DNA of 64,000 bases from Streptomyces sp. WM6378 (lineage in GTDB: Bacteria > Actinomycetota > Actinomycetes > Streptomycetales > Streptomycetaceae). A model generated the notes under the pieces. It was not told the DNA's origin and ran no database searches. It was given only the letters and a program-made list of their open reading frames with translations. Position numbers and translations under genes: made by a program. The stretch's first letter is position 1. Each line of letters begins with the position of its first letter. This document shows positions 18,091-28,659 of this stretch, piece by piece. The stretch spans positions 124,001 through 188,000 of the forward strand of contig NZ_LGDD01000120.1 in the NCBI RefSeq assembly GCF_001279695.1. The letters are read 5' to 3'.

Positions 18091-19734
18091 TCAGTGATGC
18101 CCGTCCCCCCGGTTGAGTTCCAGATACTCCTCGGCCGTCGGCTTGGGGATCTGGGTGCCGGGGCCGTACATGGCCTTCGCCAGGCGGGCCCGCAGTCGGT
18201 CGGAGCGGCGCGGTTTGCGTACCACTCCGTTCGCGTCGACGGTGGGCCCGAGCTCGTAGGGCCGGGGCTGCTCGTGGGCGGTGAGGGTGTACAGCTCGGC
18301 CTGGGTGAGCGGGGTGTGGACCTCCACGTACTCCCCGTGCGGCAGGCGCTTGACGATGCCCGACTCGCGGCCGTGCAGGGCCTTGTCCCGGTCGCGGCGC
18401 TGGAGCCCCTGGCAGAACCGCTGGGCGACGACGAAGGCGATGGCCGGGCCCACGAAGACCCCGATGCGCACGAACCAGGTGATCGCGTTGATCGACACAT
18501 GGAAGTGGGTGGCCCACAGGTCGTTGCCGCCGCCGATGAGCAGCACCCCGTACAGCGTCAGCCACGCGACGCCGATGCCGGTGCGGGCGGGTGCGTTCCG
18601 GGGCCGTTCGGCGATGTGGTGCTCGCGTCTGTCGCCGGTGATCCACGCCTCGATGAACGGGTACACCGCGATCGCGGTCATGATCACCGGGAAGAGCATG
18701 AAGGGGATGAAGACGCCGAGTTGGAGGGTGTGGCCCCAGGCGTTGATCTCCCAGCCGGGCATGACCCGGATGAGCCCTTCGGAGAAGCCGAGGTACCAGT
18801 CGGGCTGGGCTCCGGTGGACACGAGGTCGGGCCGGTAGGGGCCGATCGCCCACAGCGGGTTGATGGTGGCGACCGCGCCCAGCACCGCGAGCACCCCGAA
18901 CACGAGGAAGAAGAAGCCGCCCGCCTTGGCCATGTAGACGGGCAGGAACGGCGCTCCCACCACGTTCTCCTCGGTCCGGCCGGGCCCGGCGAACTGGGTG
19001 TGCTTGTGGTAGAAGACCAGGATCAGATGGACCACGACCAGGCCGAGCATGATGCCGGGCAGCAGCAGGACGTGGATCGGGTAGAGCCGCGAAATGATGT
19101 CGTGGCCGGGGAACTCGCCGCCGAAGAGGAAGAACGAGAGGTACGTTCCGATCACCGGGACGGACAGGATCGCGCCCTGGGCGAAGCGGATGCCGGTGCC
19201 GGAGAGCATGTCGTCGGGGAGCGAGTAGCCGGTGAGCCCGGTGAGCAGGGCCAGCATCAGGATCGTCCAGCCGAACAGCCAGTTCACCTCGCGCGGCTTG
19301 CGGAACGCGCCGGTGAAGAACACCCGCATCATGTGCACCATGAGCCCGGCGACGAAGACGATCGCCGCCCAGTGGTGGATCTGCCGGATGAGCAGACCCC
19401 CGCGCACGTCGAGGCTGATGTCCACGGCGGATTCGTACGCCCGCGTCATGCGGATGCCGTTCAGGGGCACGTACGAGCCGTGGTAGACGACTTCGACGCC
19501 GCTCGGCTCGAAGAACAGGGTCAGCCAGATGCCGGTCAGGATGAGGATGAGGAAGCTGTACAGGCAGATCTCGCCGAACATGAACGACCAGTGGTCCGGG
19601 AAGATCTTGCGCAGGTTGGCCTTGGCCAGCGTGTGGATGCCGAGCCGGCCGTCCGCCCAGTCCGCGAGGCGCTCGCCCTTGCCGGTCTCGGGCGGCCGTC
19701 CGTTGGTTCGGGTGCCTTCGATGCGTCCGCTCAT
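18091..19734 (-). CDS. qcrB: Cytochrome b subunit (QcrB type), stand-alone copy
   Basis: The 547-residue product has the cytochrome b helices with paired heme histidines (RQIHHWAAIVFVAGLMVHMMR and YPIHVLLLPGIMLGLVVVHL), a quinol-site region with DDMLSG, three further helices and an actinobacterial C-terminal tail. It would be the quinol-oxidising core of a bc complex. The ATG at 19732-19734 has GGGGGAG upstream and begins MSGRIEGT. Normally qcrB sits in a qcrCAB-cta cluster; here no Rieske, cytochrome c or oxidase gene is adjacent, so this is probably a second, orphan copy. It is divergent from a polyprenyl synthase. Confidence 0.92.
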   Translation of the reverse strand: MSGRIEGTRTNGRPPETGKGERLADWADGRLGIHTLAKANLRKIFPDHWSFMFGEICLYSFLILILTGIWLTLFFEPSGVEVVYHGSYVPLNGIRMTRAYESAVDISLDVRGGLLIRQIHHWAAIVFVAGLMVHMMRVFFTGAFRKPREVNWLFGWTILMLALLTGLTGYSLPDDMLSGTGIRFAQGAILSVPVIGTYLSFFLFGGEFPGHDIISRLYPIHVLLLPGIMLGLVVVHLILVFYHKHTQFAGPGRTEENVVGAPFLPVYMAKAGGFFFLVFGVLAVLGAVATINPLWAIGPYRPDLVSTGAQPDWYLGFSEGLIRVMPGWEINAWGHTLQLGVFIPFMLFPVIMTAIAVYPFIEAWITGDRREHHIAERPRNAPARTGIGVAWLTLYGVLLIGGGNDLWATHFHVSINAITWFVRIGVFVGPAIAFVVAQRFCQGLQRRDRDKALHGRESGIVKRLPHGEYVEVHTPLTQAELYTLTAHEQPRPYELGPTVDANGVVRKPRRSDRLRARLAKAMYGPGTQIPKPTAEEYLELNRGDGHH

Positions 19735-20013
19735 GCGTCTCCCCCTCAGGCGGATACCAGGGTAGACACGGCGTCCCGTCGCGGCCAACAGCGCCCGGGG
19801 TAAAGGAATATGATCCACAGTCAGGTGGTGGCTGCATTCGGACGGGTGGCGGCACGTTCAGCGCGGGTGGTGCGTTCGGGTCGTGCGGCGGTGCCCCGCC
19901 CCGGCCGCCGCACTCGGTGTCCGGGCGGCCATTCCCGCTGATTTCGGTGGCCGTCCGCGAGAATGCCGTACCGCAGTTTTTGAGGGGCTCGCTCGACAGA
20001 CGGGACTCGGCAC

Positions 20014-21048
20014 ATGACCGAAACCGAAGCGTCTCGCACGGCGCCGGAAGCATTCGAGGCGGGCTTCCGGCTGCGCGATGTGGTGGTGCGTGAGCTCGAC
20101 GCACGCTGGCCGGCCGGGGCGGACGGCCTCGACGAGGTGTGCCGGCACTCCCTGTTGCCGGCCGGGAAGCTGTTCCGGCCCTGCCTGCTTCTCGCCGCCG
20201 CGCAGGCCGTCGGTGGCGACCCCATGAGCGTGCTTCCGGCGGCGGTCGCGGCGGAGTTCGGGCATGTCGGCAGCCTGATCCACGACGACATCATCGACGC
20301 GGACACGGTCCGGCGGGGGCGTCCCGCGGCTCACCGCAAGTACGGGGCCGACGAGGCCATCGTCGCGGGCGACCTGCTCTTCTTCTCGCTCTTCGAGTGC
20401 CTCGCGGACTGCCGCGAGCGGGGTGTTCCGGCCGACCGCGTGGTGACCGCGGTCGCCGCGATCGCGCGGGCCGGGATGGACCTGTGCCGGGGCCAGAGCC
20501 TGGAGGCCCGGCTCACCGGGTGCCGGGTGTTCGAGGTGGGCCCGTATCTGGAGATGGTCCGCCTGAAGACGGCGGCGCTGTTCCGCGCGGCGTGCGAGGT
20601 CGGCGGGATTCTGGGCGGGGGCGGACCGGCCGCGCTCGCCTCGCTGGTCTCGTACGCGAACCGGCTGGGCGTGGCCTTCCAGGTCCACGACGACCTGCTG
20701 GCCTACACCAGTGATGCGCAGAGCGCGGGCAAGGCACCGACGAGCGACGTCAGGAACGGGCGGCCGGTGCTGCCGGTCATCCTCGCCCACCGCGATGGCG
20801 GCGAGTCCACCCGGCGTGAGATCGAGGACTGTCTCTCGGGGCGCACGGATCCGGCCGGGGCATTGGCCGCTCTGGCCTCGATCCTGCGGACGTCGGGGGC
20901 GATCGACAAGTCTCTCGCGCTGGCGGGTCGGCACGCGAACGCCGCCATCGGCGCGCTCGACGGACTGCCGCCCGGTGAAGGGCGCGATCTGCTCGCCGAG
21001 TTCGTGACCCGGGCGCTGGCGGCGCTGCCGGGCGCGGAGAGGGTGTGA
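20014..21048 (+). CDS. Polyprenyl diphosphate synthase family protein
   Basis: The 344-residue product is a trans-prenyltransferase: GKLFRP, the first aspartate-rich motif HDDIIDAD (Asp91, 92, 95) with RRGRPAAHRKYG, AGDLLFF, GQSLE and the second aspartate region FQVHDDLLAYTSD (residues 223-234). In the second motif the usual third Asp is Ala230 (DDLLA instead of DDLLD). The enzyme condenses isopentenyl diphosphate with allylic diphosphates to make C15-C50 chains, for example quinone tails or terpene precursors. Being divergent from an orphan cytochrome b, a link to quinone supply is possible but unproven. A terminator follows. Confidence 0.88.
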   Translation: MTETEASRTAPEAFEAGFRLRDVVVRELDARWPAGADGLDEVCRHSLLPAGKLFRPCLLLAAAQAVGGDPMSVLPAAVAAEFGHVGSLIHDDIIDADTVRRGRPAAHRKYGADEAIVAGDLLFFSLFECLADCRERGVPADRVVTAVAAIARAGMDLCRGQSLEARLTGCRVFEVGPYLEMVRLKTAALFRAACEVGGILGGGGPAALASLVSYANRLGVAFQVHDDLLAYTSDAQSAGKAPTSDVRNGRPVLPVILAHRDGGESTRREIEDCLSGRTDPAGALAALASILRTSGAIDKSLALAGRHANAAIGALDGLPPGEGRDLLAEFVTRALAALPGAERV

Positions 21049-21140
21049 GGACTGGTGGGGCGGCGGACGCTACGACGACCACGGCCGGAAACCGGCCGGG
21101 CTGAGCGATCAGAACGCCACCGGAGGGTGCGCGCCCTATC

Positions 21141-21173
21141 CGTGTCGCCCCGGCTCATCACCGGGGCGACACG
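21141..21173. terminator. Terminator between prenyl synthase and small peptide gene
   Basis: A 13-bp perfect stem (CGTGTCGCCCCGG / CCGGGGCGACACG) with a 7-base loop, between two convergent genes; it can serve both. Confidence 0.8.
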
Positions 21174-21187
21174 GGCGGCGGCGCTTA

Positions 21188-21253
21188 CTACAGGCCGAGC
21201 AGACTGGTGACAATTCTGACCAGACCGCCCAGCAGATCTCCCAAAGCTCCCAT
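21188..21253 (-). CDS. 21-residue amphipathic peptide
   Basis: A very short ORF with ATG at 21251-21253, stop at 21188-21190, and a convincing AAAGGA eight bases upstream. The peptide begins MGALGDLLGG and ends TSLLGL, with Gly and Leu/Val/Ile spaced so that one helix face is hydrophobic, and single Asp and Arg charges. It lies 47 bases behind rbsK on the same strand and directly before a terminator, so it may be the last gene of the ribose-type operon or have its own promoter. Such peptides can be membrane-active, toxin-like or signalling; the function is unknown. Too short for standard gene finders. Confidence 0.6.
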   Translation of the reverse strand: MGALGDLLGGLVRIVTSLLGL

Positions 21254-21300
21254 GGCAATGTCCTTTCTGTGACTGATGCCGGGTTCAAGGAGCTCCGACG

Positions 21301-22260
21301 CTACCGAGGGCCGTTCGGCGGCGCTCCCCGGCTCACCCATTCGTGGCACCGCCCTTGAATCCCAACGCCGAGAAGCTCCTCCGCGGTCGGATAGGACTCC
21401 TGCGCCCCCTGCCGGGTCACCGCCGCCGCGCCCACCCGCACCGCGAACCGGGCCGCCACCGCGAGCTCCTCCCCCGCCCCCAACCGCCACGCAAGCGCCG
21501 CCGTGAACGCGTCGCCCGCGCCCGTCGTGTCGACCGGGGCGACCTTCGGGCTCGGCACCCGTACACACCCGTCCGAGGAGGCGACGAGGGCGCCGTCCGC
21601 GCCCAGCGTGACGACGACCGAGCGCGGACCGATGGCGAGCAGCGCCCGCGCCCAGTCCTGTGGCCCCTCCCCCGCCAACTCCCCCAGCATGAACCGCGCC
21701 TCGTGTTCGTTGACGATCAACGGGTCGCAGGCCGCCAGGACTTCGGCTGGGAGGGGGGCGGGCGGTGACGGGTTCAGGACCAGGCGGGCGTCCGGCGCCA
21801 GCGAGCGGGCCACCTCCGTCACCGTCTCCAGGGGGATCTCCAGCTGTACGGAGACGACCGGGGCCAGGGCGAACAGGGCCCGGGCGGCGCGGATGTCGTC
21901 GGGGGTCAGGCGCGCGTTGGCGCCCGGGGACACGACGATGCTGTTGTCGCCCGACGGGTCGACGGTGATCACGGCGACCCCGGTGGGTGTGTTGTCCACC
22001 AACACGCCCACCGTGTCCACCCCTGCTCTCCGCAGCGAGGCCAGCAACAGCCGTCCGTGATCGTCGTCGCCCACCTTGGCCAGCAGGGCCGTGCGGGCTC
22101 CCAGGCGGGCGGCGGCCACCGCCTGGTTCGCGCCCTTGCCGCCGGGGTGGACGGCCAGGTCCGAGCCGAGCACCGTCTCGCCGGGGGCAGGCCTGCGCTC
22201 CACCCCGATCACCAGATCGGCGTTCGCCGAACCCACCACCAACAGGCCGTAGTCGTGCAT
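21301..22260 (-). CDS. rbsK: Ribokinase
   Basis: The 319-residue PfkB-family kinase shows VVGSANADLVIGVERRPAPGETV, the HPGGKGANQAVAAARLG substrate loop and the catalytic DTTGAGDAF near the C-terminus. It phosphorylates ribose at O5 with ATP. The ATG at 22258-22260 is preceded by GAGGAA; an upstream in-frame ATG at 22275 overlaps that site and was rejected. It is the downstream gene of the leftward transporter operon (LacI regulator, RbsA-type ATPase, fused permease/binding protein), so the operon most likely imports and phosphorylates ribose or a similar pentose. Confidence 0.93.
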   Translation of the reverse strand: MHDYGLLVVGSANADLVIGVERRPAPGETVLGSDLAVHPGGKGANQAVAAARLGARTALLAKVGDDDHGRLLLASLRRAGVDTVGVLVDNTPTGVAVITVDPSGDNSIVVSPGANARLTPDDIRAARALFALAPVVSVQLEIPLETVTEVARSLAPDARLVLNPSPPAPLPAEVLAACDPLIVNEHEARFMLGELAGEGPQDWARALLAIGPRSVVVTLGADGALVASSDGCVRVPSPKVAPVDTTGAGDAFTAALAWRLGAGEELAVAARFAVRVGAAAVTRQGAQESYPTAEELLGVGIQGRCHEWVSRGAPPNGPR

Positions 22261-22317
22261 GAATCCGTTCCTCATTGCAGATGATGGATCGTCAGACGCC
22301 GGTGTCGTGCGCCTCGT

Positions 22318-24270
22318 TCACGAGAATTCCGCTGCGTTCTTCTTCGTCACCACCTTCACCGGCACCTTCACCGCGCTCTCCGGCTTCTCGCCCCGGGCCG
22401 CCCGGACCGCGTTCCGCACGGCCATCCTGCCGAGTTCCGCCGGTTGCTGAGCCACCGACGCGTACAGCGTTCCCTCCCCAACTGCCTTGATTCCATCGGG
22501 AGTTCCGTCGAACCCGACGACAGCGACCGAGCTGCCCGCCCTGCCGCCCAGCGCCTTCACCGCGCCCAGCGCCATCTCGTCGTTCTCGGCGAAGACCCCG
22601 GTGATGTCGGGGTGGGACTGGAGGAGGTTGGTCATGACGTCCAGGCCCTTGGTGCGGTCGAAGTCGGCGGGCTGGCGGGCGGCGACCTCGATGCCCGGGT
22701 ACGCCGTGAGGCCCTCGGCGAAACCCGCGCCGCGCTCCCGGCTCGCGGAGGTGCCCGCGGTGCCCTGGAGGATCACGATCTTCCCCTTGCCGCCGAGCTT
22801 CTCGGCGAGGGTCTGCGCGGCGAGCCTGCCGCCCGCCACGTTGTCGGAGGCGACCAGCGTCGCGGTCCGGGCCTTGTTGACCCCGCGGTCGGCGGCGACC
22901 ACCGGGATGTCCGCCTGGTTGGCGCCGCGTACGGAAGGTCCGACCGCGTCCGAGTCCACCGGGTTGACGATGATCGACTTCATGCCGGAGCTGGTGAAGT
23001 TCTGTATCTGGTTGGCCTGTTGAGACGCGTCGTTCTGCGCGTCGGTGACGGTGAGGTCGATGCCCTCCGCCTTCGCCTCGGCCTGCGCGCCCGCCTTCAT
23101 CTGTACGAAGAAGGGGTTGTTGAGGGTGGACAAGGACATGCCCAGTTTGGTGGTCGTCGTGCCGGACGCCCCCGGGTTCAGGAGGTACGCCGCACCGACG
23201 ACGGCCGCCAGGCACACCGCGGCGACCGCGAGTCTCACCGCGCCGGGCCCCTTCCTGCCGGGCCCGGCCGTGCCGGAGGGGGCACCGGGCGTCGCGCCCG
23301 CCTTGCGGCGCAGGGTGTCGAGCAGGACCGCCAGCGCGATGACGACGCCGATGACGACCTGCTGCCAGAACGCCGACACGGAAAGGAGGTTGAGCCCGTT
23401 GCGCAGCACGGCGAGGATCAGCGCGCCGATCAGGGTGCCCGACGCCTTGCCGACGCCGCCCGACAGGCTGGCCCCGCCGATGACGACCGCGGCGATCGCG
23501 TCGAGCTCGTACCCCTGGGCCGCCTGCGGCTGCGCGGAGGCGAGCCGGGAGGCGAGGACGATGCCCGCGACGGCGGCGAACAGGCCGGACAGCGCGTAGA
23601 TGACGAGCTTCTGCCGCCTCACGCGCAGGCCCGAGAGCCGCGCCGCCTCCTCGTTGCCGCCGATCGCGTACATCGAGCGTCCCATGTACGTACGGGACAG
23701 GACGAGCGCGGTGACGAGTCCGGCCGCGATCATGACGAGGACCGGGACCGGCAGCCAGCCGCCGAGCGTGTCGCCGAGGACCGACACCGAGTCGGGGAAG
23801 GCGATCGGGCTGCCCTGGGAGATCACCAGGGACAGGCCGCGGCCGACCGACAGCATCGCCAACGTGGCGATGAACGGCGGGAGTTTGCCGTACGAGACGA
23901 GCACGCCGTTGACGAGGCCGCAGGCGATGCCGGTAGCGACGGCCATCAGGACGGCGAGCCACACGGGCACGCCCTCGGACGTCGCCGACCAGCCCAGGAC
24001 GGTCGCCGACAGCGCGGCCACCGAGCCGACCGACAGGTCGATGCCCGCCGACACGATGACGAAGGTGACGCCGAACGCGAGGATCGCGGTGACCGCGGCC
24101 TGCACGCCGACGTTCAGCAGGTTCTGCGTGGTGAGGAAGTCCCCGGAGAGCAGCGCCATCGCCGCGACCAGGACCACCAGGGCGCTCAGCGCCCCGTTGT
24201 CGAGCAGCAGGCGGCGCACGGTCGCGGCCCCGCTCGCGCCCGTACGGTTGTCGAGCGTGTCAGTGGCCAC
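22318..24270 (-). CDS. Fused sugar ABC permease and substrate-binding protein (RbsC-RbsB)
   Basis: The 650-residue product joins two normally separate proteins. Residues about 1-330 are an RbsC-type permease with many membrane helices (including FVIVSAGIDLSVGSVAAL and the coupling segment YAIGGNEEAARLSGLRV). After a short linker comes one further hydrophobic segment (LAVAAVCLAAVVGAAYLLN), and then an RbsB-like periplasmic binding domain (LGMSLSTLNNPFFVQMKAGAQ ... NPVDSDA ... GVFAENDEMALGAV). The last helix would place the binding domain outside while tethering it to its own transporter. The start codon overlaps the end of the ATPase gene by 11 bases. Ribose or a related sugar is the likely substrate. 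Confidence 0.9.
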   Translation of the reverse strand: MATDTLDNRTGASGAATVRRLLLDNGALSALVVLVAAMALLSGDFLTTQNLLNVGVQAAVTAILAFGVTFVIVSAGIDLSVGSVAALSATVLGWSATSEGVPVWLAVLMAVATGIACGLVNGVLVSYGKLPPFIATLAMLSVGRGLSLVISQGSPIAFPDSVSVLGDTLGGWLPVPVLVMIAAGLVTALVLSRTYMGRSMYAIGGNEEAARLSGLRVRRQKLVIYALSGLFAAVAGIVLASRLASAQPQAAQGYELDAIAAVVIGGASLSGGVGKASGTLIGALILAVLRNGLNLLSVSAFWQQVVIGVVIALAVLLDTLRRKAGATPGAPSGTAGPGRKGPGAVRLAVAAVCLAAVVGAAYLLNPGASGTTTTKLGMSLSTLNNPFFVQMKAGAQAEAKAEGIDLTVTDAQNDASQQANQIQNFTSSGMKSIIVNPVDSDAVGPSVRGANQADIPVVAADRGVNKARTATLVASDNVAGGRLAAQTLAEKLGGKGKIVILQGTAGTSASRERGAGFAEGLTAYPGIEVAARQPADFDRTKGLDVMTNLLQSHPDITGVFAENDEMALGAVKALGGRAGSSVAVVGFDGTPDGIKAVGEGTLYASVAQQPAELGRMAVRNAVRAARGEKPESAVKVPVKVVTKKNAAEFS

Positions 24271-25819
24271 GGGAGCCCACCCCTTCTTCCTGGTCGTGCT
24301 GTGCGTTCGGTGCGGCGACGGCCAGCGCCATCACGGCGTCCTGGGTCGCCTCATGTGCGGGGAGTTCGCCGGCGATGCGGCCCTGGTTCATGACGAGGAC
24401 CCGGTCGCTCATGCCGAGCACTTCGGGCAGATCGCTGGAGACCATCAGGACCGCGTGCCCGGTGGCCGTCAGCTCGTTGATGAGCTGGTAGATCTCGACC
24501 TTGGCGCCGACGTCGATGCCGCGGGTCGGCTCGTCGAGGATCAGCACCTTGGTATCGGCGAGCAGCCATTTGCCGATGACGACCTTCTGCTGGTTGCCGC
24601 CGGACAGAGTGCGGACCTGCTGGTCGAGCCCGGCCATGCGCACCCCGAGCTGTCCGGCGATGCGGGCGGCCGCCGTGCGCTGGCCCTTGAGGTCGACGAG
24701 CCCGGCGCGGCTGGCCGAGCGCAGGGTGACCAGGCCGAGGTTGTCCTGCACGGAGGCGTCGAGCACCAGGCCCTGCCCCTTGCGGTCCTCGGGCACGAGC
24801 CCGACCCCGGCGCCCATCGCGGCGTTCACATCACCCCGGGCGAGCCGTTCGCCGCGCACCTCGACGGTGCCCGCGTCGTAGCGGTCGGCGCCGAACACCG
24901 CGCGGGCCACCTCGGTGCGCCCGGCGCCGACGAGCCCGGCGAGGCCGACGACCTCCCCGGCCCGCACCTCGAAGCTGACGTCGTGGAAGACGCCGTGCCG
25001 GGTCAGGCCGTTCACCTGGAGCAACGGCCGCCCCGGGTCGGGGCGTTCGCGCGGGTACTGCTGCTCGATGCTGCGCCCCACCATCAGCCGTACGAGCTCG
25101 TCCTCGGGTGTCGAGGCGGGCACCTGGTCGATGCTGCGGCCGTCGCGCAGCACCGTGACCCGATCGCCGAGTGCCGCGATCTCTTCGAGGTGGTGGGTGA
25201 TGAAGACGATGCCCACGCCGTCGTCGCGCAGGGTGCGCACGATCCGGAAGAGCTTGTCCACCTCTTCGGAGGTGAGCACGGCGGTCGGCTCGTCCATGAT
25301 CAGTACGCGGGCGTCCAGGCTGAGCGCCTTGGCTATCTCCACCATCTGGAGCCGGGCGATGCCGAGTTCGCGCACTTTGGCGCGGGGCGAGACGTCCACG
25401 CCGACCCGCTTGAGCAGCTTCTCGGCGGCCGCTTCCATCGTCCGGCGGTCGATCATCCCGAAGCGCCGGGGCTGGCGGCCGAGGAAGATGTTCTCGGCGA
25501 CGCTCAGCTCGGGCACCAGGTTGAACTCCTGGTAGATGGTGGCGATGCCGAGGCGTTCGGCGTCCTGTGCGCCGTGGATGCGTACCTCGCGGCCTTCGGC
25601 GAGGATGCGTCCGCCGTCGGGCCGGTGGGCGCCGGAGAGCATTTTGATGAGGGTGCTCTTGCCGGCGCCGTTCTCGCCGAGCAGGACGTGCACCTCGCCG
25701 CGCCGCAGATCGAAGTCGACCCCGTCGAGGGCGACGACACCGGGGAATGCTTTCCGGACCCCTTCGATACGCAGCAACTCGCCTGTATCGACGGCCGGTT
25801 GATCCTCTGCTGAGCTCAC
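24260..25819 (-). CDS. rbsA: Sugar ABC transporter ATPase (RbsA type)
   Basis: The 519-residue product has two nucleotide-binding domains. The first has a full Walker A (GENGAGKST) and Walker B (ARVLIMDEPTAVL). The second has the degenerate P-loop GLVGAGRTE usual in this family, plus LSGGNQQKVVIGKWL. It energises the fused permease encoded next. The GTG at 25817-25819 overlaps the stop of the LacI gene (GTGA) and has AGGAGGGG upstream; an ORF extension to 26005 is a shadow of the LacI gene. Gene order LacI, ATPase, permease-binder, kinase forms one leftward operon. Confidence 0.93.
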   Translation of the reverse strand: MSSAEDQPAVDTGELLRIEGVRKAFPGVVALDGVDFDLRRGEVHVLLGENGAGKSTLIKMLSGAHRPDGGRILAEGREVRIHGAQDAERLGIATIYQEFNLVPELSVAENIFLGRQPRRFGMIDRRTMEAAAEKLLKRVGVDVSPRAKVRELGIARLQMVEIAKALSLDARVLIMDEPTAVLTSEEVDKLFRIVRTLRDDGVGIVFITHHLEEIAALGDRVTVLRDGRSIDQVPASTPEDELVRLMVGRSIEQQYPRERPDPGRPLLQVNGLTRHGVFHDVSFEVRAGEVVGLAGLVGAGRTEVARAVFGADRYDAGTVEVRGERLARGDVNAAMGAGVGLVPEDRKGQGLVLDASVQDNLGLVTLRSASRAGLVDLKGQRTAAARIAGQLGVRMAGLDQQVRTLSGGNQQKVVIGKWLLADTKVLILDEPTRGIDVGAKVEIYQLINELTATGHAVLMVSSDLPEVLGMSDRVLVMNQGRIAGELPAHEATQDAVMALAVAAPNAQHDQEEGVGSRGH

Positions 25820-26832
25820 TGTCCCCTCCTCGGGTTCGGGGCGCTCTCGCCGCAGGAACGGCGTACGACGAGGGAGGCGGGGAGGGTGACGGACTGCGGG
25901 GTCCGGCCCTCGATGAGGTCGGCGAGCGCACGCACGGCGGCCCGGCCGAGCTCGCCGGTCGGCTGGGCGATCGCGGTGATGGGCGGGTCGGTGTGCACGA
26001 ACCACGGGATGTCGTCGAAGGCGGCGAGCGCGATGTCGTCGCCGATGCGCAGCCCACGGGCGCGCAGGGCGTCGAGCGCGCCGAGCGTCATCAGGTTGTC
26101 GGCGGCGAAGACGGCGTCGGGCGGCTCGGGCAGGGCCAGGAACCGTTCGGCGGCCCGGCGCCCGCTGGCCGCCTGGAAGTCGCCCTGGCCCACGTAGTCG
26201 TCGGGGAGCGAGATGCCGTGCTCGCCGAGCGCCGCGCGGAACGCCTCGACACGCTCGCTGCCGGTGGTGGTGGCGGCCGGGCCCGCGATGATGGCGAGCC
26301 TGCGGCGGCCGAGCCGGTGCAGATGGGCGACCAGGTCACGAATGGCGGCGCGGCCGTCGGCGCGCACCACGGGGACGTCGATGCCGGGGATCCAGCGGTC
26401 GACGAAGACCATGGGGGTGCCGCCGCGGGCCGCCTCCAGCATGAGCGGGGAGCCGCCGTCGGTGGGCGAGACGAGCAGCCCGTCGATGCGGCGGTCCAGG
26501 AGGGTGCGGACGTGGTGGTCCTGGAGCTCGGGCCGCTCGTCGGCGTTGCCGATGATCACGCTGTAGCCGAGCGCCCGGGCCGCCTCCTCGACGGAGCGGG
26601 CGAGCTCGGTGAAGTACGGGTTCAGTACGTCGCTGATGACCAGGCCCAGCGTGCGCGTCTGGTCGGTGCGCAGCGAGCGGGCCACGGCGTTGGGCCGGTA
26701 GCCGAGCGTCTCGACGGCCGCGAGCACCCGGGCGCGGGCCGCCTCGCTGACCGACGGATGGCTGTTGAGCACCCGCGACACCGTGGCGACGGACACCCCC
26801 GCCTCGGCCGCGACATCCTTGATGCCCGCCAT
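25816..26832 (-). CDS. LacI-family repressor of the ribose-type operon
   Basis: The 338-residue product starts MAGIKDVAAEAGVSVATVSRVLN, the LacI helix-turn-helix and hinge, followed by a periplasmic-binding-like effector domain (LGLVISDVLNPYFTELARSVEEAA ... DNLMTLGALDALRARGL). The ATG at 26830-26832 has GAGGAGG nine bases upstream; the longer ORF to 27015 is not favoured. Two identical near-palindromes about 60-100 bases upstream are probable operators. As first gene of the operon it should repress the whole unit and itself until the sugar is present. Confidence 0.92.
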   Translation of the reverse strand: MAGIKDVAAEAGVSVATVSRVLNSHPSVSEAARARVLAAVETLGYRPNAVARSLRTDQTRTLGLVISDVLNPYFTELARSVEEAARALGYSVIIGNADERPELQDHHVRTLLDRRIDGLLVSPTDGGSPLMLEAARGGTPMVFVDRWIPGIDVPVVRADGRAAIRDLVAHLHRLGRRRLAIIAGPAATTTGSERVEAFRAALGEHGISLPDDYVGQGDFQAASGRRAAERFLALPEPPDAVFAADNLMTLGALDALRARGLRIGDDIALAAFDDIPWFVHTDPPITAIAQPTGELGRAAVRALADLIEGRTPQSVTLPASLVVRRSCGESAPNPRRGQ

Positions 26833-26891
26833 CGCCGGACCACCTCCTCGTGGAACCTGGACTCCCGGATTCCACGGACCACAGCCGGTCG

Positions 26892-26928
26892 TGGAATCGA
26901 TTACACGCAGGCATTGGAATCGATTACA
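26892..26928. promoter_or_regulatory. Two tandem LacI-type operators
   Basis: The 14-mer TGGAATCGATTACA occurs twice in direct orientation (26892-26905 and 26915-26928), 23 bases apart, about two helical turns. It is an imperfect palindrome centred on ATCGAT, a common LacI operator form. The sites lie between the divergent LacI and argG genes. Confidence 0.75.
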
Positions 26929-27003
26929 CGGGGGTCGGGCAAGACCCGAAGGGGGTAGCGAGACCGGATCGTGACAGGAAACCCCCCGAGCGCTCCGAGC
27001 GGG

Positions 27004-28487
<1,484 letters not shown>

Positions 28488-28615
28488 CACTCCGCGGGAA
28501 GGGGAGTTCTTCGTCCGCGGGCCGGTCGGGGCTGATCGCACCGTTCCCCGCGCCCCTTTCGGGTCGCGCCCGCCGCACCGGACTTCGCCAAGAACACTTG
28601 GACGGCACTGCGTCT

Positions 28616-28652
28616 CGGTCCGCTCCCCGCACTCCTCGCGGGGAGCGGACCG
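28616..28652. terminator. Terminator between argG and PucR-type gene
   Basis: A 15-bp perfect stem (CGGTCCGCTCCCCGC / GCGGGGAGCGGACCG) with a 7-base loop, between two convergent genes. Confidence 0.85.
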
Positions 28653-28659
28653 ACGTGTT

